DNA of 64,000 nt from Artemia franciscana (lineage: Eukaryota > Arthropoda > Branchiopoda > Anostraca > Artemiidae), in contig NC_088868.1 in assembly GCF_032884065.1 (NCBI RefSeq), positions 5,839,626 through 5,903,625 of the forward strand, in the 5' to 3' direction. A model generated the notes under the pieces. That model made no database searches. It saw only the letters and a program-made list of their open reading frames with translations, and had not been told where the DNA came from. The position numbers and the translations under genes are program-made. Below are positions 59,179 through 64,000 of this stretch, piece after piece. Position 1 is the first letter of the stretch, and each line of letters starts with the position of its first letter.

Positions 59179-59381
59179 TTTTGGAAAGTGATGAAAGTAT
59201 TTAAGATTGAGCTTCGTTTTTCTGGGTGCATACTGCCACGAATTACTGTAGGAAGTTTTACGAAAGAAGAAAAGGAATCAGACCAATATGATGCTGACTT
59301 TCTAACAAAGCTCTCAGTTGTGTTGTGCCCTCTTGTTATTGGTGGCGCCATCTACTCGCTAGTCTATATGCCACATAAAAG
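59179..59381 (+). CDS. CLPTM1L: CLPTM1L, internal exon c
   Basis: A T-rich tract and TAG acceptor precede 203 bases, with a donor AAAAG-GTAAGA. 67 codons: FWKVMKVFKIELRFSGCILP, RITVGSFTKEEKESDQYDAD, FLTKLSVVLCPLVIGGAIYS, LVYMPHK, plus two bases (AG). The human counterpart as recalled is LWKVKKALKM..., then RKTEEYDTQAMKYLSYLLYP and LCVGGAVYSLLNIKYKS. The AG left at the donor fits the Ser codon of the conserved Lys-Ser-Trp-Tyr-Ser-Trp motif, so the next exon should start by completing Ser and then encode Trp. That exon is not between 59.4 and 64 kb as far as I can see. The preceding intron is 9.3 kb and holds one FA copy and two Helitron-like elements. Confidence 0.93.
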
Positions 59382-59520
59382 GTAAGATTACTCTTGTTGG
59401 GGAAACAGAAAGAGCCGAATATAGATGACCGAATTTTTGAATATCCTACACCTCCTTTTGCCATCATTTCCCTATTTTGATTAAGTGTCAAGTCATCTGC
59501 TGCAACTTACAATTTCCGAC

Positions 59521-59582
<62 letters not shown>

Positions 59583-60780
59583 CAGTCCCCACTTGCTCTT
59601 GAAATTGTAAATAACTTATTTTGTATTATTTTTTTTTCGTTTATAACTAGATATAGCTTGTAAGATATAATATATAAATATATATTTACATTCATATGAA
59701 TATACGAAATTATTAATATAAATAAATATTATGATAAATATTTGTATAAGTAAAATAAATATTTGTATAAATAGAAATATAAAAAAACACTTTTTTTTTA
59801 AAAAATAAAATTTTTATTATATGAATAAAAATTATATTTGATATTTTAATTAAAAAATTAAATTTTTATGTAGTTTCTATAAAAAATATAAATAAAAGAA
59901 TATAGAATAAAATATAAACAGAATAAAAATATCTATAAACACATAAATTTGTAAAATTTAATAACTTGTATAAACTATAAACAATCTTTGGGTTATCTGA
60001 AGTATTTGAGGAAAAAGTGAAAAACCTCTAAAAAAAGAATTGTAAATAGAATTGTATATACTATATATCGCTACGGTTTGTGTAAAGGCTTCTGTCTTTT
60101 TTATCCCTATAGTTAGGCATGGTCTTTGGCTAGTATTAAATTAATATCTAATTAAAAATAAATTAATATTTATAACATATTTTCACCATTTCTTTTTTGT
60201 CATTGGGAAACTCAGACTGTTTTCAGTAGATTATGCAAACCATTCGAGTATTCTAGATAAAATTACTTTTTGATAGGTTTTGATAGTTCAGGGTGCAAGA
60301 ATGGGTCTGAAAATTAATTCTAAGAAGACTAAGTTGTTTTGATTATAAAATGATTGATATATAAAATATATCAATATATATTTTATAATTTATATATTTT
60401 ATATATATTATATTTAATATATTAATATATATTATATATTAATATATTTTATATATTTATTATTTATATATTTTATTGTTATATATATATAAAATATATA
60501 TTAATGATTTGATATATAAAAGTGAGGAGGCGATGTTAGGCAAAGAGCCAATTTATCAATTGGATAATTTTACTTGTCTGAGTATTGTTAAATAGTAAAG
60601 ATAGCATGTGCAGTGCGAATGTAGAAAGTGGAATAGCTAAGTCGCAGGGTGTTTTTAGTTGAAAAAACTTTTGGCGAAATAAAAAGAAAAGTCTGCTAAT
60701 TCAGACTAGAATATTGGAAGCTATCGTAAAGGAAGTTGCCAAGTATGATTCTGAAAGTGTCGAAAGGCTGAGTTATATTT
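59382..60780. repeat. Low-complexity AT DNA after CLPTM1L exon c
   Basis: Poly-T of ~56 at 59523-59578, then AT-only sequence to about 60520 with many TATATA palindromes (60340-60515). No gene recognised. Confidence 0.7.
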
Positions 60781-61262
60781 ATTAAATGTTTAAGAAATAT
60801 TATTCCAAAATATTTTGGAATTCCAAAATGTTAAACAAATATTATTCCAAAATATTTTTCCAAAATCTTATTCCAAAATGTTTAACAAATATTATTCCAA
60901 AATATTTTAGAATTCCAAAATATTATTCCAAGATATTTCCAAATTATTCTTAGACATTTTTCCAAACTGTTCAACCATTTTGGAATTCCAAAATATCATT
61001 CCAAAATGTTTAACAAATATTATTCCAAAATATTTTGGAATTCCAAATATTGTTCCAAAATATTTTGGAATTCCAAAATATTATTCCAAAATGTTTCCCA
61101 AATATTTCCCAAAATATGTTTCCAAAATATTATTTCGAAATGTTTAACAAGTATCATTCCAGAATATTTTGGAATAATTCAAACTCCAAAATATTTTTCC
61201 AAAATATTTCCAAATTATTCCAAAATGTTTAACAAATATTATTCCAAAATATTTTCCAAATC
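60781..61262. repeat. Minisatellite of ATTCCAAAATATTTTGGAAT
   Basis: Irregular array of AATATTATTCCAAAA, ATATTTTGGAATTCC and ATGTTTAACAAAT pieces. Many units are self-complementary (ATTCCAAAATATTTTGGAAT is a perfect palindrome). Frames of 65 and 142 codons across it are by-products, and the last 45 codons of the longer one belong to the next feature. Confidence 0.9.
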
Positions 61263-61985
61263 GGATAATAAGGTGTACTATAAGCTTAGTTCGAATCCAC
61301 GTTCTGGAGCTTTCTTAGTTAAAGAAAGGTTAACCGAGTCTTTAGCCAAGATCACAGATGAAGTATGGCGGATTGCCAAGGATTTTGGTCTTTGGCTATT
61401 CACCAGGGCCAAACGTAAAGCAGGTTGTCCCTAAATGGGGGTCATAAGGGAATATTTATAGGAAGCTTTAACCTCTTGCCTGCTTTTCGCTAAATCAGTC
61501 ATTTCCAATCCGCGTACTGAGGACTTACTCCCTGAATTTCACAATCCCATTAGACTCCGACTCCCCCGGTTAGCCTCCTTAGCAATCCCAACTTACTCTC
61601 CGATCCATGCTGTTACAGAGAGGTTTTGTAAATGTTTTACCCCCTTTATTCTGGAACACCTTAATAATAATTCGTGATTATGTGCTTGCCAAATTCCCCT
61701 TTTTGTCTATTGCCGTTTTTATTTTTGATTTATTGTAATGTTTTTGGTAATTTGATTGTCAATTGAACTTTATCTTTTGATGATTTTGCCTTTTTAATTT
61801 CTTTTTAATTTTAAGTGTTTGACTTAATGTACTGATTGGAAATTTTTTTTATTAACTTTTACTGATATATAAAGCGAATTCGGCTCTATAGGGCTTGTGA
61901 TAATCTTTTGAAAATAAATATTATCTTATCTCTTATCTTGGATAAGATAATCCCAAGATATCTTGGGATTATCTCTTATCTTGGT
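61263..61985 (+). mobile_element. LINE-3: 3' fragment of a CR1/jockey-like LINE
   Basis: A degraded C-terminal coding stretch near 61520-61679 translates as LPEFHNPIRLRLPRLASLAI, then VTERFCKCFTPFILEHLNNN and a stop, in the same pattern as the end of the LINE-1 protein (TNRFSNSFIPFFVSKYNN). About 240 bases of AT-rich 3' UTR follow, with AATAAA and a (TTATC)n tail from about 61915. The tail contains a perfect 28-base palindrome at 61947-61974. The 5' limit is uncertain. A tRNA B-box-like GTTCGAATCC at about 61291 is noted but not interpreted. Confidence 0.55.
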
Positions 61986-62159
61986 AGGGAGATAAAAATG
62001 AAGCTTTGGATTCTTTTATAAGAAGGAGGAGTTTAACAGCTGTGTCGGCCTTGGGTCTCTTGGGACTCCACAAAGCCGGTTAGTGAATCTCCTATAGCTA
62101 TACTTGAAGAAAAATTGTAGCCTTAATAGGCCTTTCTTACTTTGACTGCTTGGGCTGCT

Positions 62160-62845
62160 ATATTGCTGTTTAGCTGTTATATTGCTGTTTTAGTTATAAT
62201 GCTGTTATAATGGTTATTATAATATAACAGCTGTTATTGCTGTTATATTATAATGATTCTGTAATATAACAGCTGTTATTGCTGTTATACTATAATGCTG
62301 TTATAATGGCTGTTATAATATAACAGCTGTTATTGGTGTTATATTATAATGCTGTTATAAGGGCTGTTATAATATAACAGCTGTTACAGCTGTTATTGCT
62401 GCTATATTATAATGGTTGTTATATTATAATATAACAATAATGGTTATAACATAATGGTATAACAAATATAACAATAATGGTATAACAATGGTTGTTTTAA
62501 TATAACAGCTGTTATTGCTGTTATATTATAATGCTGTTATAAGGGCTGTTATAATATAACAGCTGTTAATGCTGTTATATTATAATGATTCTACAATATA
62601 ACAGCTGTTATTGCTGTTATATTATAATGATTCTATAATATAACATCGGTTATTACTGTTATATTATAATGCTGTTATAATATAACAGCTGTTATTGCTG
62701 TTATAAGGGCTGTTATATTATAACAGCTGTTACAGATGTTATTGCTGCCATATTCTAATGCTGTTATAAGGGCTGTTATAATATAATAGCTGTTATTGCT
62801 GTTATATAATAATACTGTTATAGGGCTGTTATAATGCTGAAAGCT
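62160..62845. repeat. Palindromic minisatellite of GCTGTTATAATATAACAGC
   Basis: About 12 irregular units of 45-60 bp in which GCTGTTAT, ATTATAATG and ATATAACAGCTGTTAT alternate. TAATATAACAGCTGTTATA-type palindromes recur throughout, so the array can fold into many nested hairpins. A 73-codon minus-strand frame (62675-62896) is a by-product. Confidence 0.92.
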
Positions 62846-64000
62846 GTTTAGAAGGATCGCTAGGTTGTCCCTTGAGCAATTGTTGGTTTCAAACAAAAGT
62901 TTGGAACTCGGGATGTTACTTTATGACCATGACAGGGTATAATATAGTTTTCAACCCTGATGGAAAAAATGTATCAGCCACACCCCAAGATATCAAGTAT
63001 CTGAGTTTTCAAAACCTTGCACTGTTTTCATATTATAACTTATTTAGGTTTGAGGCATGCTTATCATATTGATCTGATCTTGATCTGATCAGTCTTGATC
63101 TGATGCCTGCTTGAAGCTGTATTCAACACTTACTGATTTTTTTACCACAAAAGTATTTTTATGAATATGAATTACTAAAGGATTGGGTTTGACATCCCCA
63201 AGCTAGAAATTGTCCAGTGGTACAGAATGCCAAAAATAATTTATAATTCAATGTATCAAGTTTGTGCAAGTGGAGCTTTTTTAAATTGGCGTTTGGAGTA
63301 TTGCGTTTGGGTGATAAGTTGCGGGCACCTATTTAACTGCAATCTAAAATCTTAAAATTTTTGCAAACACTTTATACACTGATTTAAATTTGTGGTCCAT
63401 TTTCGCTGAAAAATTGCCCTTTTTTGAACAATCAACAGGAGGGGGGGGGGATTTAAGCTTTGGAAAATGGGAGTGGAAGATATAATATAGAAAACTTTTT
63501 TTGTTAGGCTCAAGAACAAAAAAAGAATAATTTTTTTGAGAGTTTATTACAATGAATATAAAAAATGCAGCAAAATTTTTTGTTTCTGGGCTTGGGGTTG
63601 TGGTATCTTTGGGTTATATTCTTGTGAAGGTTTAGCTGAATAAGCCTGGGAATTCAAGCTGTTAATGAAAAGTAATGAAATAAATGAAGGAAGTATTATG
63701 TAAATTTTATAAATAGTATATCCTTTGCTTATTTTTGAATATTAATTTAAATCATAAAGAGATTTATGGAAATATGGAAGGAAATAACCCTGCAATTATA
63801 GAAATAAAAAAAATGTATGTGAATATTAAATAATGGCTTTTCGAGGTCAATTTGTTTAGTGCCGAACTGAAGTGTTCTCTATAACGAAAACTCTGTAATC
63901 ACAGGAAGAAATGATACAATTAGAAATAAAAAAATACTAAAACATTAGATAATAAAAAATATGAAATAATCAAACAACAAGCAAACAAAAATATCTAGTC
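62846..64000. other. Right-edge DNA, no gene recognised
   Basis: AT-rich. I looked for the next CLPTM1L exon (Ser-Trp-Tyr-Ser-Trp, then the conserved LPQLFVNYKLKSVAHLPW region) and did not see it. It should lie beyond the window. Confidence 0.45.

Noticed and set aside
61006-61434. 142-codon frame rich in Asn, Phe and Lys
   Set aside because: Mostly the ATTCCAAAATATTTTGGAAT minisatellite, running into the LINE-3 fragment.
59382-64000. Next CLPTM1L exon (conserved WYSW...LPQLFVNYKLKSVAHLPW region)
   Set aside because: Searched by eye on the + strand and not found; it probably lies beyond the window.

Overview
The window is animal nuclear DNA, AT-rich and crowded with repeats. The only host gene I can name is CLPTM1L, a conserved multi-pass ER membrane protein. 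Three of its exons lie on the + strand at about 39.4, 49.7 and 59.2 kb, separated by two introns of roughly 10 kb that are filled with repeats. Spliceosomal introns, the LINE types present and the style of a small secreted peptide gene suggest an arthropod, perhaps a crustacean. The species is inference, not something the sequence proves. There are no bacterial-type operons, rRNA genes, convincing tRNAs or CRISPR arrays.

Layout. 0-9.3 kb: four copies of a hairpin-bearing repeat that I call family A (FA), two of them lying in a satellite-like repeat (FC). 9.6-11.5 kb: family B (FB) repeat. 11.5-13.9 kb: mostly single-copy. 13.9-14.4 kb: a 60-bp minisatellite with 180-bp higher-order structure. 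14.5-19.5 kb: an FA copy broken by a nearly complete LINE (LINE-1 here, minus strand, with endonuclease and reverse transcriptase). 19.5-25.3 kb: FB, split by a second, internally deleted LINE (LINE-2) whose ORF1 protein starts with a PWWP chromatin-reader domain. 25.3-26.6 kb: another FA copy whose hairpin holds a minisatellite. 27-39 kb: mostly single-copy DNA with simple repeats, a probable two-exon gene for a 35-residue secreted peptide (+ strand, 28.3-32.7 kb), an unidentified 192-nt exon on the minus strand (38.0-38.2 kb) and a possible 79-nt exon on the + strand (38.4 kb). 39.4-59.4 kb: CLPTM1L. Its first visible intron holds a 14-unit 117/126-bp satellite and several short tandem arrays. 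FA copies lie in both introns. The second intron also holds a pair of oppositely oriented ~1.6-kb Helitron-like elements. 59.4-64 kb: low-complexity AT DNA, a LINE 3' fragment (LINE-3) and palindromic minisatellites.

How it fits together. CLPTM1L continues past the right edge: the exon at 59.2 kb ends in phase 2 inside the conserved Lys-Ser-Trp context. Its earlier exons were not found in the window. If they lie further upstream, the secreted-peptide gene and the minus-strand exon are nested inside a CLPTM1L intron. The rest is a record of repeated insertion: FA into FC, LINE-1 into FA, LINE-2 into FB, and a Helitron-like element into another repeat (FD) whose uninterrupted counterpart is also present at 46.4 kb. 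The most unusual signals are FA, whose hairpin arms share copy-specific changes and whose loop appears in both orientations, and the PWWP domain fused to a LINE ORF1 protein. All alignments here were done by eye.
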